From contig OZ023205.1 in the NCBI GenBank assembly GCA_963995525.1, positions 57,452,098 through 57,516,097 on the forward strand: DNA of 64,000 bases, read 5' to 3'. The notes under the pieces were generated by a model. That model saw only the letters and a program-made list of their open reading frames with translations. It was not told the DNA's origin and searched no databases. A program made the translations under genes and the position numbers. The DNA is from Escarpia spicata. Its lineage: Eukaryota > Annelida > Polychaeta > Sabellida > Siboglinidae. Of this stretch, positions 1 to 11,943 are shown piece after piece. Each line of letters opens with the position of its first letter. The first letter of the stretch is position 1.

Positions 1-505
1 TCTCTCCGATTCTTCCCGTCACTGTGGGTCTCCTCCCTCCTGCCTTTGTCCTCCCATCTGCGTCTACTCCCAGAATGTTCTCTTCCCGATTCACTCCGCA
101 GTGTTTCCCTCTCCCTACATTTCTCTTCCCCATTTCTTTCCGACTCTTTCCTATCATCATTGTCTCTTCTGTTGTGTCTTCGTTCTTTCTCATCCTCCCG
201 ATCCCGGGATAGTTGGGCTGATGAGTCCCTTCTGTCTTCCCTTCTGTCTGGGCTTTTCCTCCTCCTTGATGACGAATCCCTGTCCTCATATTCATGACCC
301 TTGTCCCTTCTGCCACTGCGGTCTCCCATCCTGTCTCCTCTTCCCGACGTCACTACTCGATCCCTCTTTGACTGAGCAGGACCCCCGTCACTGTCCCCCG
401 TGCTATCCCTCCTGTGCTTACTGGGTTGTGCAGCTTCCCTCGAGGTATGGGGTGACTGCTGTCTGTCGTGCTTTCTCTTCCTGCTGTCTTTTTTTGACTC
501 CTCCG
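1..505 (-). CDS. CIR1: CIR1 exon 9, RS-rich tail (partial)
   Basis: Acceptor TTGCAG, phase 1 in. Encodes a low-complexity tail dominated by Arg, Ser, Asp, Glu and Lys (for example [19 protein letters not shown], later [16 protein letters not shown]), as in the C-terminal half of CIR1. Open to the window edge, so the stop codon is not seen. Plus-strand open frames here are complements of this coding sequence. Confidence 0.9.
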
Positions 506-3500
506 CTGCAAGGTAAACATATCTTCTTTAGGTACCACCGACACCGTCTTCTTTAGATAAAAACCAGTATTATGATCGTAAGGCCAACCAATAATATATT
601 TGTGTTTCCGATTACCTGTCCGACATTGGCAAATGTAACTAACCCCAGTGAGAACCTATGTTCTTAGTAGCTTAGATACCCAACTTCACATGGGAAAAAA
701 CATTATAGATATAGCCGCGTCTATTACAATGGATATCTACAAATACAATCTTAGGGAGAAATCAACATTTTTTTATTGTGTTGAACCCATCTAGATCAAA
801 ATCTTATCAGGGCACATGGGGAAATTAAAAAAATTAAAAATCAAAAACTGCTAGCACACGTACAACAGTTCAGCCCCAATCGTACGATACTAATGGAGAT
901 GTGTTTGAACAAAACACACTCTGTTGTATAAAACAGATGACAACATAAACATACACCATTTACACACACTACTGACCATGTATAAAAACTTAGCACAAGG
1001 ATAAAACCAAAATCTTTGCCGCCACACCCAATCTCTCATATAAATACCAGGAATGTTTTTCTCATTCTTGTCTGAAGACATTGTGGGTGACATCTTTGCA
1101 AATAAATTGCCAAGAATTATTCAAATGCCTACCTATCTTAATATACACCTCCCAGGGAAACAACTAATGAAACATCTGTCCAATCTAACAACCTACTCTA
1201 AAATGTGAAAGCATGGAACATGAACCAAATGTTATTCTTAATGGCATTAGGTGTAATGTAACATGCAGGTACTACTCTTCATTTCTGTTATCAATTACAA
1301 TCAAATAATTTTTTTACTAGAAAGTTTAACATTCCTACAACTGTAGACTATTGTTTGCATATTAACACAACTGTCTTAAAATCATACCTGGGCTGGTTTG
1401 CTCAATCCACAAATACTGATTGGCACATATCAAGACAAGAAACTACTTTATTATTATGCACCTTCTATGTGAACGTCTGTACAAAAGGTATCTGGAAGAT
1501 TGCTATGGCAACCAATCAAACAAACAAAGAAACCATAACTACCGATCGTGAACCAGCTATACCAAAGTACAGCTGCAAGACTGACATATGTTTTATAACA
1601 CGTTCCATTAGTGCTATATCACTACCTGACTCATCTTCATCAGTTGTAGTTGAAGCCTTCTTTTTCCTTTTTCCCTTCTTCTTTTTTTTATGTTTCTTCC
1701 CGTCCTTCTGCTGCTTGGCAAGGTCGTCCAATTTTCTGGGAACAAATATTTGAAGGTCATCCAATTTTCTAGGGACAAACAGTTCAAGGCCATCCAATTT
1801 TCTGGGGACAAACAACTCAAAATCATCAATTTTCTGGTGACAACAGTTTAGCAAGTGTCTAACTGACAATGTACTTAATCGTCAGAACATTCAACCCAAC
1901 CTAGCATAATCATATTTCGGGCAGATGCCTAGAATAAAACAGTATTAACAACAGCGATATTAGTGCACACTATAATCCCTGTGACTGCTACCATACATAT
2001 GCTCATGCTTAAGCTAATTACAAATGCTGTTTGACACAGACTTGAGGAGTTTCTTCTTCTGTTTTGGTGTGAGTGACTTGAGGAAACGCACTTCAGGATC
2101 CTCGTCATCATCACTGGCGCCGACCAGTTGCTGAAGCAGAGAGCTGTCCGTTTAGTCCAGCACACAACGGGGGGGGGGGGGGGTAGAACATGGCACAAGT
2201 ACCACCTCATCTGTAAAGAAGGGCTCTGGGAAAACAGAACTGACAGATCCATTATGCGGCTTTTGCCTAGCAACTACACCTGGCTAGCATCATAAAATGG
2301 CCGACACAAATGTAAAGCTACCAGATATTTCATCGTATTTTAACTGATATTCTGGCTCAATCAATGTGTCTTTGCAACAACAAAAATGTTAAAGAGAGAG
2401 CTGTAGGTTTGATGTCCTAATGATGTAATGCGTGTATGTAAACATCGGTAAGGCTAAGCTGTAAGGCAATGTTGGCAGTTATTTATAGTAACATGTTTTG
2501 ATATGCATGGCTTTTCTGGAGTCTTTCTCCTACCTGAGACAAACAAACTGCGATCAATTCACCAGATGACACCAGTGCAAACAGATAGTTTGTGATTCCA
2601 TGTTGAAGTTAAGCTAGTTTCAAACGATATACATAACTCTGTATTCATATGTATTGCACAATTTACCTTAACCGATGCAGCAGAAATAAATGACTTGCCT
2701 CATTTGGATCGTTTGGGTTCACTTGCCGGTCTGACACACACTTCTTGAAGGCTAGTCCCTCTTCCTTCATCCCCTGCAGGAGGGTGGAGGGAGTAGGTCC
2801 CGCTGAAACAGGACGCTCCATTTAGGATAGGTGATCCCACTAGACAGGCACTGCCAATGTTTGGAATCGTTGTTTGTTATAATCGAATATAGGTTTGGCT
2901 GAACCAATCAATGGTCTGTTGTCTAATCAGTTTTGGGGATGAAGTTATCTTATTTCTATTATTACAGTGGAACCTCACTATAAAAGTCACCCTCCAAACT
3001 GGGCAATTGGCCTCAATAGCAAGGTGATCATTGTAGTGAGACTACTTTCATATCCTTTATTGTGCATGGAAATAATTTAGGATTGCTAGGACGGCCTTAA
3101 TTGTGAGGTGGTTGTATTACTGAGGTAACGATAAAGCGAAGTTCGACTCGAAATTCTAACTTTAGCGAACTGAGGCAGACCGAGGAAACTTGGTGGAAGC
3201 AGTGGTTGAGTGCCAGACTGTCGACTGAGAGGATGGTTGTTCGAATCCACCTACGGGCCGCCATTTCAAACAATTTTGCTTATACCGCATTGCTATGTGT
3301 CTTTCGGAAGACATGCCATAAGCCATTGGTCCCTTCTACCAGATTCTTTCTACCTTCTACCTATGCCAGGGGAGGCAAAAGACCCCATACAGGGACACAG
3401 AATAAACTCGATATTAAATCACGTAGGCACTGGTCTCAATCTACAAAAACCGATTAGCTGCTGCTTAAGGACTTGCACTAAGCAATAGACACCATTTCAA

Positions 3501-6500
3501 GGTGGATACGGACAATGTATGTATATATAATAATAAAATGACTTCCTTAGTGCCAGTATCCTCCAAAAAATTTAGCTCAGTGGACAACAAAACCAAAGAA
3601 TTAAGTGTTCTCATAATCTTATACATAGAAAGTTGTCAACAGAGGGATGGAATTGCTAAGAAGCTAAGGAGGAAATGCAATATTAAAAAGATAAGATTTT
3701 TTGATGGCAGCGAAAAGAAACTACTCCCTACTAATTTAACGAGAAGTTAGTTCCACAAAGCTGGTGCAGCAACCAAAGAGACTCAAGTTCCAGCATTCAT
3801 CTTAAGTATGGGAACAAAAAGTAGATTTCAACCAGCCGACTGAACAAAATAAAGCCACATTAGTACTAGTCTTATCATCTGTACCGACACTCACGCTGCG
3901 GGGGCTCTGCAGTGAGGTTCTTGCCAAACAGGGGACAGATCTTGTCTGTGTTCACATGCCCCCACTCGTGGCACTTGATACAGCGCACGTTCCTCACTTC
4001 TATACCAAACGGCTGGTCTCGGATTGTCTCATCTCCCTTCGCGTACCTGGCCAACAGAAACGTCTGTACATTAATACGCTAACTTTGGGACACTGTATGT
4101 GCATCTCCGACCATCGCCTACATCCACTCGCCTTTGTCTATGTTCATTTTGTTCTATGGACCCATTGATCTCAGATCTATAAATTGGTGATGTACTTCGG
4201 AAAACACAACAATAGTTATTTACTTACATGCTTTTGATATACTGGGGGTAGTGTGCTTTTCTGGAATTGAATGGTGATGAACATTTGGTGCCAATGTAAA
4301 TGTGTGGTTTGTTGCGCCATGGTTGGGTATGTGGTGGTTGTATAGTACAGGCCATCAGTGCCCAATGAAGGACATTAAAATTCTAGACCACAAGGAGAAC
4401 TGGCACAGGAGGAAGAAAAAGGAGGCAATCAACATTCACAGAAGGAAAACGACTAATTTTAGGATAAATTCTAACCCTGAAAACTTACTGTTCTCTTGGG
4501 GCATTGAATCGACGTTGCCACTCAAATTTATATTCAGGTTCATCATCTTCTTTCTGTATGAAAATAACACCAAAATACACAAGACTTGAAAACACACATA
4601 GAGCAGAACATGCGTAGCCTGGTTGCTGTACAGCTTATGATCAATATGATTGATGAAGATACAATTTTAAACCAAAAATCACACATAAAATATATCAGTT
4701 TGAATCATAAAGGGTTAAGGCATAGTAACACAAAAGTTGTTATTTTTATACAAAGATACCAATTTGCAGACTACCCTCATAACAGTTGTAGTGTTGTGTG
4801 TGCAGTGGCTAGCACAGTGTCGCTTTGATTGACTACTGTAAGAGTACATACCTCATGAACTGGTGACAGCCAACATGAAATGAGAAAACAGTGCTCATTA
4901 ATACAAAACATTGAGTAACTCATATTATTCATACACAGTGATAAACATGTGTACCGGTAGTACACAACTTGACAGTTCAACACATAGCCTACAATATACA
5001 TATTTCCTTAAATTACCTAACGCCAATCAAATTATTTCTCATCAGTGATTATCAACCGTAAAAGGGCCTACCAATTTGAACCCACCAGACAAATTGTTCT
5101 TTTGTAGTAATCGAAGGAGCCAAAACTGTTTTATTCATCCATTAAAAAGACTGGGTAAAATTATAAACTGCAGTGTTGATGGGGAAAGTCTCACCTTTCT
5201 TTGCACCTGGCGGTGCATCATACATGAAACTTAGGCCCAGCTTAGCCTTCTGGTCACCCAGTAGGGCCCTACAATAAAACATCACACCACAACATCATAT
5301 CAACTCATCACACGGTCGGCTTTCACCGGAGATTATGTCAAGCAAATTCTACAAGATTTGTTTGGAATTTAACATTTCTAAATAACCGTAGCCATCTCAA
5401 CCTAATGGTCAACCAACTGTGAATGTCCCAATGCAGAGGATGTACCTACCATCTGGGTACATTATTGTATGCACTAATGAAAATTCTACATTCTCCAACA
5501 GTCACGCAAGATGTAGACATATGCCTGTTCAGAATAAAAATTATTTTGATGGATTGACTTAATACCAAAGACATACATTTACAATAACTGCTGTGTAATA
5601 ATTATTCCACATGGATAAGTAGAATGAAATGTTGTTCAACTTGTCTGACTAACAAATTGAATGCCTCGGTTAACTTGAACCCTGTATGAATGTACGTAGA
5701 ATGAAATGTTGTTCAACTTGTCTGACTGACAAACTGAATGACTTGGTTAATTTGAACCCTGTATGAATATGTATGCATGAACAAAGCATATAGAACCAAT
5801 ATCAACTTATTAAGGTCAGCATAATGCCAGATTTCACTCATTTCAGGGACACAAACGGGAGCATCATAAGTGCTTACTATAGTAATGTACACGGTCATTA
5901 CACATAAATGCAAAGTAACTGGAGTGAAGGTATAATAATGGCGTGTTACCTGTTTTCATACATCTCTTGTTCACGCTGATATTGAGCGTCCATTTCTTCT
6001 TCCTTCGTCTTTTCATATTCGGCTTTCTGTTGAGCCATCCATACCTACAACCACAAACATTTAAAATTCTCATACTGGGCAAGTCTACACCCACATCACC
6101 ACAAACCACGTGACATTGGCATACAAGGCCTTCAAATGAATCTTCCACACCTATAACCATATTACTACAACCATGACATTCTCAAACTGGGCTTTCTGTT
6201 AAACCTTCCACACCTACAAACACAACCATGTGACATTCAAAACATACCCATGCTATAGATATACCTTACTTTAGGACTACCTTAGGACTGTTCTGATCGC
6301 AGGATCCTCTCGGTTCCTCAATGATCAGATCTTCTTCTTCAGGATCTAATATTACAAGTTTCTGGTTTCTGGTTCCAGTGTTCCACTGTTCCATGGTTCA
6401 ACCACTCTAAGCAGGAATGCATTTTTTCTGATGCTTAGTTTTGCTCTTTAGTTGAACAGTTTGAGGGAGTGTCCTCTGTTACCAGATCATAATGTTACAT

Positions 6501-7809
6501 CCTCCCATTTAAGGAGGTTTAGTGTGGATTATTTATCATTTAGTGTGTATGGTATGCAGATTTTTTTTATCATATATGTTATGCATTATTTTATAGACAT
6601 CAATCATATCTCCTCTTAATCTACAATATGCCAATGTTGATAACTTAAGTCTTTCAATATATGATAAGTCCCTCATACTAGGCAGTTCTTTTGTGGCTCT
6701 TCTCTGGACATTTTCTATGGTTATTTTTTGTCTCGTCTTATATGTATACCATTCTGCTATTGCTTAATCTAGGTGGGATCTAACCAGTCTTATATAGAGG
6801 CAAGAAAAGTGTGTAGCTAAGAATTGTTCTTCTGATTATTTTTGTCATTCTGGTTGCTTTATTAATCACTTGGTTGATGTGATCATCAAATGAAAGTTTT
6901 GAATCAATAATTACTCCTAAATCTTTTTGTTTCTGTGGTGACAAGAGCATGTTTAACATAATTTGTTGCCATGAAATATTTACTTTCACCGATATTTTTT
7001 TATTTATTTCCATGCACGTAGACGTTTATCGGGATGGAAACGTAACAACCACTTGTAACTCCATTGTTCTAGGATGCTTAAATTATGTTGAAGTATATCC
7101 TGATCATCTATATGTGTTATTGTTCTAAATATCGTTATGTCATCGGCCAATAAAAATGTATTTGAATTTGTTAGATCTGGGAGGTCATTAATATATAGAA
7201 AAAGTAAGGGTCCTAGGACGGAACCCTGGGGTATCCCTGATATTATCTCTTTTCAGCTAGACTCATCTCTATTTACTGAAACTGTTTGTTTACTATCTGT
7301 GATGAATGATTCCATCCAGTTAATCAGTTCTTCTGAAATGTTGAAGCTTTTTAATTTACTAATTATTCTTTTATGCGACACAGTGTCAAAGGCTTTTTGG
7401 AATGATTCAAACCTGGTGAATGTATATGCATTATTTACCACTATCTATACAACAATATGTGTGCAATGACCAATGTTCATGATTCATCATTATTACATTA
7501 ATTATCAGATCAATATTCACTGTAACTTCGGAGTCCTAGTTATAAAGATCGTATATTCAGACCAACATGCAGGATGTTTTATGACATTGCAAACATTGTT
7601 TTCACCTGATTATTAAAAACATCCAGTTATGGCCCCGAACCAAATTATGGTAAAATAAAGACCACCGGTGTTATGACCAATTTTAAACAGGATTAATAAA
7701 ATAATTGCCGTATTATCGCCCACGAGTCGATACTCACCCTTTTAATGTTATCCTTGCTTCCAGGGTGGAAGAACTTTTTGGTCATGTAATTATTGTAACC
7801 TTTACCCAT
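1..7809 (-). CDS. CIR1: CIR1 gene, corepressor interacting with RBPJ (9 exons, 3' end off window)
   Basis: Nuclear protein known in vertebrates as a linker between RBPJ/CBF1 and the histone deacetylase complex, and also associated with the spliceosome. Exons joined by splice phase give, in order: an N-terminal CIR domain ([18 protein letters not shown], then [17 protein letters not shown]), the block [21 protein letters not shown], the conserved [23 protein letters not shown] with a C-X2-C-X4-H-X6-C zinc knuckle, the acidic block [18 protein letters not shown], a Lys-rich stretch, and a long Arg/Ser/Asp/Glu-rich tail. The order and motifs match animal CIR1 throughout. All eight introns join in frame; seven have GT donors and one a GC donor. 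Introns host a SINE, a CR1-like LINE remnant and small MITE-like sequences. The last exon has no stop before position 1, so the gene is incomplete here. Nothing is visible about regulation beyond an inverted repeat about 155 bp upstream of the start codon. Confidence 0.94.
1626..1735 (-). CDS. CIR1: CIR1 exon 8 (Lys-rich)
   Basis: 110 bases using the most 3' of several tandem acceptors, encoding [20 protein letters not shown] then [16 protein letters not shown]. Donor GTAGTG. Basic nuclear-localisation-like segment. Upstream in-frame acceptors could lengthen this exon (see the 33-bp repeat). Confidence 0.88.
1720..1846 (-). repeat. 33-bp tandem repeat of a 3' splice site and exon start
   Basis: Three exact-length 33-bp units (1720-1752, 1753-1785, 1786-1818) and a fourth shortened unit (1819-1846). 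Each carries, on the minus strand, TTTGTYCCYAG followed by AAAATTGGAYGRCCTT, that is an acceptor plus the first bases of CIR1 exon 8. Units 1-3 keep the same reading frame (repeat [11 protein letters not shown]); unit 4 lacks one base. Confidence 0.85.
2042..2130 (-). CDS. CIR1: CIR1 exon 7 (acidic block)
   Basis: 89 bases from phase 0, encoding [20 protein letters not shown] then TPKQKKKLL plus two bases. Acceptor CTTCAG; donor GTCTGT, a weak but GT-type site whose phase is needed by the next exon. Confidence 0.9.
2169..2183. repeat. poly-G tract in CIR1 intron 6
   Basis: Fifteen consecutive G on the plus strand (poly-C on the transcribed strand), 39 bp upstream of the exon 7 acceptor, where a pyrimidine tract would sit. 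Confidence 0.9.
2699..2802 (-). CDS. CIR1: CIR1 exon 6 (GC donor)
   Basis: 104 bases encoding [20 protein letters not shown] then [15 protein letters not shown], equivalent to the MRNSGFALKRNVLGR-NDPSQE region of human CIR1. Exon ends in phase 0 followed by GCAAGT rather than GT. Confidence 0.9.
2965..3140. repeat. Tc1/pogo-like MITE end in CIR1 intron 5
   Basis: TA followed by CAGTGGAACCTCACTATAA, the same terminus as a complete 129-bp element at 37832-37960. The opposite end is not clean here, so this is probably a decayed or partial copy. Confidence 0.5.
3190..3490 (+). repeat. tRNA-derived SINE in CIR1 intron 5
   Basis: Pol III-like A box (TGGTTGAGTGCC) and B box (GTTCGAATCC) spaced about 40 bp apart in a tRNA-like head, followed by a non-tRNA body. 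Opposite orientation to CIR1. Confidence 0.65.
3895..4046 (-). CDS. CIR1: CIR1 exon 5 (zinc knuckle)
   Basis: 152 bases. Encodes [20 protein letters not shown] and continues [17 protein letters not shown]. The C-X2-C-X4-H-X6-C knuckle is complete. Acceptor GGCCAG, donor GTGAGT. Confidence 0.94.
4489..4549 (-). CDS. CIR1: CIR1 exon 4
   Basis: 61 bases encoding [19 protein letters not shown]. Frame requires the acceptor AAAG at 4550; using the ACAG four bases upstream would run into TGA. Donor GTAAGT. Confidence 0.88.
5195..5268 (-). CDS. CIR1: CIR1 exon 3
   Basis: 74 bases, phase 2 in and phase 1 out, encoding [20 protein letters not shown] then GAKK. The FMYxAPPGAKK block is diagnostic of CIR1. 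Donor GTGAGA. Confidence 0.93.
5619..5772. repeat. two-copy ~78-bp tandem duplication in CIR1 intron 2
   Basis: The block GTAGAATGAAATGTTGTTCA through CCCTGTATGAAT occurs twice head to tail with a handful of substitutions. No coding potential seen. Confidence 0.85.
5950..6044 (-). CDS. CIR1: CIR1 exon 2
   Basis: 95 bases from phase 0, beginning [20 protein letters not shown] and ending in YEN plus two bases of an Arg codon; acceptor TGTAG, donor GTAACA. Completes the CIR N-terminal domain, a charged helix. Confidence 0.93.
6290..7441 (-). pseudogene. CR1-like LINE reverse transcriptase remnant in CIR1 intron 1
   Basis: Minus-strand translation gives broken pieces of a non-LTR RT in order: [13 protein letters not shown] (motif A), [18 protein letters not shown] (motif B), LLADDITIF (motif C), [35 protein letters not shown] and [14 protein letters not shown] (thumb). 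Stops and frameshifts separate them, so it is inactive and 5' truncated. It lies in the same orientation as CIR1. Confidence 0.85.
7738..7809 (-). CDS. CIR1: CIR1 exon 1 (start codon)
   Basis: 24 codons, ATG at 7809-7807, ending in phase 0 at a consensus GTGAGT donor (7737-7732). It encodes [20 protein letters not shown] and four more residues, the CIR N-terminal signature; human CIR1 likewise starts MGKSFANFM. The start is fixed by this homology. Confidence 0.93.
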
Positions 7810-7964
7810 CTTAACAACTCTTGTCGGGGATACAAGTACGCTACAGGGTTATTAAAAACAGATTTCTGGAAATATACAGCGAACAATCTACGCATTCACT
7901 TCGATAGTCCAGTTACAATTTCTCAAATCTATCCCGTACGATGCCGCCACTATATGTCGGTATG

Positions 7965-8314
7965 ACTAAAAGGCGCACGACCACACACAACCAAAATGTA
8001 TGTAGTGTTGGTAACCAAGCGGGCTGTTGGTGGCACGTAGGGTGTGTGTGTGTGCAGCTCGCCAAATTTCAGATATGTTCTTCACATTGGAATAACAAAA
8101 TTCGCAACTTTTATCATAGCTTGTGGTAACTCGCCGGTTCCATTCGCCAGGTGGCGCTATTGTGCGAAGACTAAATGCTCGTCCGTAAGATCGGATAAAA
8201 TGTCTAAATTGTGTAACTCCTGGATGAAATACAGACTCAACATAACATCAACGGCCAAACTATCCACCAACTCATTATATTACATGGTCACTGCGTGGTC
8301 GTGCGCCTTTTAGT
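7965..8314. mobile_element. 350-bp inverted-repeat element (MITE-like) upstream of CIR1
   Basis: Ends ACTAAAAGGCGCACGACCAC and GTGGTCGTGCGCCTTTTAGT are exact inverted copies. No transposase and no clear target duplication. It begins 155 bp upstream of the CIR1 start codon, so it sits in or next to the promoter. Confidence 0.7.
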
Positions 8315-10507
8315 TGTTATATGTTGCCCGTGTAACCTCGATTATAGCTAGACTCTGTAATGAGGCGCTAAGGTTTTCGCACTTACAGAGCCAGGGGACA
8401 TAACATTAATTTGCTGTTTTCACTCAAGTTAGACACATGGCTTTGAAATTAAGGATCCAATCGTAGCTATGCGCACACAATATAAACCCTCTTTCCCTCC
8501 CTACCTTTGTATACAATTGGTGGTATGGTTACCGACGATATGCGTTTGCAGGTGTGAGTGCCGCGGAGGATACAAGGCGGTGTGAATTAAATAAGGAAGT
8601 CTGAGAGGAATATGCCAAAAAACACTTTGAAAGGGCAAAGTAATAAGATTGTGTATATTTAACGTCGGCATATCGATATGTGTTGTAAACGGTGGTGTTG
8701 ACAGTACATAAATACTTGAGGAGGCATGCACTTTTGTGAGAGAGAACAAAATAAGTTTGGATAATTACAGATACGAACAGCGAACCGTCGAATTAATTTA
8801 TTTAATTTAATGATGGATTCAAATGAATGGTTCAAATGAGAGAAAGTCGACTAAATGTTAACATGACAACATTGTTTTACACAAGATTAAACTATTTTCA
8901 ACCTACGTTCAAACCAATATCTTAGTGTTTTGAATCGCGCAATGTTTCGAATGTCCTACACCGGCTAGGTCCATGTGTGTTTGATTCCTACCCAAGGGCA
9001 GCTTTGATTAGGAAATGGATGTGACACTAAATTATAAACATGTCGCAACCTTGTGGCCGTTTTGACCGCCTACACTAACCGACATGTATATTCCGTGGTA
9101 TGGTATGTCCAAGTTGCCACAACGACCGTGATGAAATGTGATTCAAATAATTAATTAGCAGTGCAAGGCATTTTGATTTCTTGCCTAGTTGTTTCAGATG
9201 GGTATGACTGCAAGACTACGGAAGCTCGCCTCTGAGTCAAATCATTTAGAAAGGGTTAGTTACCTAGAGGCGTATTCGTTTACCAAACGTCGCACATATA
9301 ATCTACTGGTCATTTCAACCTTTCACGTACTATGTATGACCCACAAGAACAGTCACAATAATAGCACACCGTTTGTATTCAAAGAGACCCCTCAATAATT
9401 TAATTACGTTGAACACTGATGTACGCTTTAATGGTGATAGTGGTCGACTTCGAAAGAAGTCTTACGCCAGAGATTTCTAACACCTGGGTTGCCACTTCAA
9501 ATTGGGTCGCCAAGCCATGTTGAGTGGGTCGGCATATATGAATCTCCAAACGTTTTGAACTCTCCGATTATAAGCAGTCATATATTGAAAATCCATGGCC
9601 AAGTTGTAGTGCAAATTACCGTATGATGGCCGATAATTATAGGGCCATCGCGTTTTTGTGTGGAAATCTGCACCGCAATGGGGCGATGACGCGATGCGAT
9701 GGACGATGCGCGATGCGATGGTTTACATTATAAAGATGCCGTAATGAGCATGCGTACGCCGAAAACGAGACTTAGGCAGCCATTTGGATTTTATTAAACA
9801 TTTCTTTTTGTGTCCAGTGCATGTGATAATGACTGATGACGCTGTACGTATACGGTTACACATCTAGTTATTGTGCACACGGGATTGTGTTTGAACTTCT
9901 AAATATTGTCACGGAAGTCTGGGATTTAATTTAGTCAAACAAAAATGGGTGCCAGACAGGCAGCCTCTTTGCAAAAACTAACTTAGGGGCTGAAATAGGT
10001 TACTTTATAACATATGAAATATGTACCTATTCAACGGTTCCCAATTTTATTTGCTAAATTGTTTCCATCTGGATATCTCTGATCGCAGATATAAATACTA
10101 TTTTGTGTGCCTCCAGAGACGATGAACCAGGGATGGTTACGGCATTTCTCAACTGAACATTAACCAACAGTTTTGAAGCCTATTTGTTTGTATTTATTCA
10201 ATGACATAATATCTGTTCAGAATGCAAAATATGTTATGTATACCTTATATAATTAAAATATAAACTTTTCACAATTGATGCTTCTTGATTTACTCCCCGT
10301 TCCCCAATACTTCTATGTCTGGGAAAACTTACATATATTCTATTCCGGGAGACGATCTTCGATACAAATGCAGTGATGTTTAACGACTTAATCTGGGTTC
10401 CGTAGTATTTAGCACTTAAAAGCAGCGTTGCACCGAAGTCCAAGTACGAATAACGGTGTCAATAAATAGGCCCACTATAATCAGGCTACCTGCGCCACCT
10501 AATAAAC
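8315..10507. other. spacer without recognised gene
   Basis: No supported gene or long open frame. Contains a short GCGATGCGATGG-type simple repeat at about 9670-9720 and otherwise unique-looking AT-rich sequence. Confidence 0.6.
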
Positions 10508-10877
10508 TATGAAACGATATTAGGGCCATAATTCCATAATGCTACATTGTTGATTTCTGACTTTCGATTATCCATTTACGCCGACATTGTCGAATTCTGA
10601 CTTTCGATTATCCATTTACGCTGTCATTGTGCAAGATTGTTGTCAAATAATTTAATAGAATGGCGTTTAGTCAAATATTTCTCCAAACATGTTCTCCAAA
10701 AGATGTTCTCCAAAACATTTTCTCCAAAAGATATTCTGCCAAAAAATACATTCTTTGACCTAAGCTAAGTTGTGCTGCCTCTAGCGAACTACACCAACCT
10801 ACAACTACTGAAGTATCCCTTGCAAGTAAGGCCTTGCGCTGTCAGTCACCAACGTCACGACGCAGTGTACATAATAC

Positions 10878-11744
10878 CAAAAATAGATAAGCGAGCGAAA
10901 AATGAACAACTCAGAACACGTCCAAAACATGAAATTCTACGGTCGCTAGCACCCCCAAGGTCGTCCTGTCCCGACGATCTTGGTATCAATTGAAAGGATG
11001 CACTTTTTGTTATTCTAGCGTCATCTAGATTTCCCGGTAACCGTTCAAAGAACACCGATAAATGGACCTACAATCACGCCGTTTTCGTTGTTCTGTACTG
11101 TTCCGAACCATGTTGGATGCGGGTACTCAGTACAATAATCTTCCGATTGCGGCGCTGTTTTCTTCATTTGCATAGGTTCAGACATGCACACTTCACCATT
11201 TCTTGATTTCATGTTATAAGCTCCACCCACTTTTAAACCGCGGCGAAACCGATGTGCTTTGATCGCAGCGAAACCGATATATAGCTACGTCGGCGTGACG
11301 TCACAATAACGTACGCCACCCAACGGGTCTAAATTCATCGCGTTGGTTGGTTGATATACGTGATTGTGACGTCACGCCTACTTCGCGTATGTCATTTTAG
11401 CAGCCGTTTGAAAGCGGGTGGAGCTTATACCATTAAATCAGATAGTGGTGCCTCAATCGGTAGATTGGTGAACTGTGTCGACGAAACAACATGGTTCGCA
11501 GTGTCTAAGACACCGGAACGGGCCCGGTTGTAGGTCCGTTTTTAGTTAATTTTAGGAATGACTATCAGGTAACCATTTGTATGTTTGAATAGCAGAAAGC
11601 TTAAACTTCCAAACGACATCAATATTGTTGGGATCCGGCGAACCGTCCGACGAACCGTAATGGTACTAGCAGTCATTCAAGACAAAAGGCATTTTTGGAA
11701 CGTGTTTGACAGTTGTTCATTTTTCGCTCGCTTATCTATTTTTG
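10878..11744. mobile_element. Non-autonomous DNA transposon, 867 bp, long TIRs, TSD ATAATAC
   Basis: Begins CAAAAATAGATAAGCGAGCG and ends with its reverse complement. Flanked by ATAATAC at 10871-10877 and 11745-11751. Copies B and C lack the insert at the matching position. Internally it holds a second palindrome (about 11215-11425) with GCTCCACCCA ends. No transposase; superfamily unknown (7-bp duplications occur in P-like elements). Confidence 0.85.
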
Positions 11745-11943
11745 ATAATACTTATATCGAGCATTTTTCGCCCACGTTATGAGCTGTCTTATCAAAGTTG
11801 GAGTTTAAAAGAACTCAAAGATGAACTGAAGAAACGAAGTGCGAAGCAGTCTGGCAGAAAACGCGAATTGATTGTCAGGTAGGTTGGTACTGTGTATGAG
11901 CGATAAATCATGATGTTTCGTAAACTGTCAATATTAATAATAT

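Noticed and set aside
24..556. Long plus-strand open frames at the left edge
   Set aside because: They are the complement of the Arg/Ser-rich CIR1 last exon, whose frame and splice phase fit the rest of the gene.
7137..7469. Plus-strand open frame of 110 codons
   Set aside because: Complement of the CR1-like RT remnant in CIR1 intron 1.
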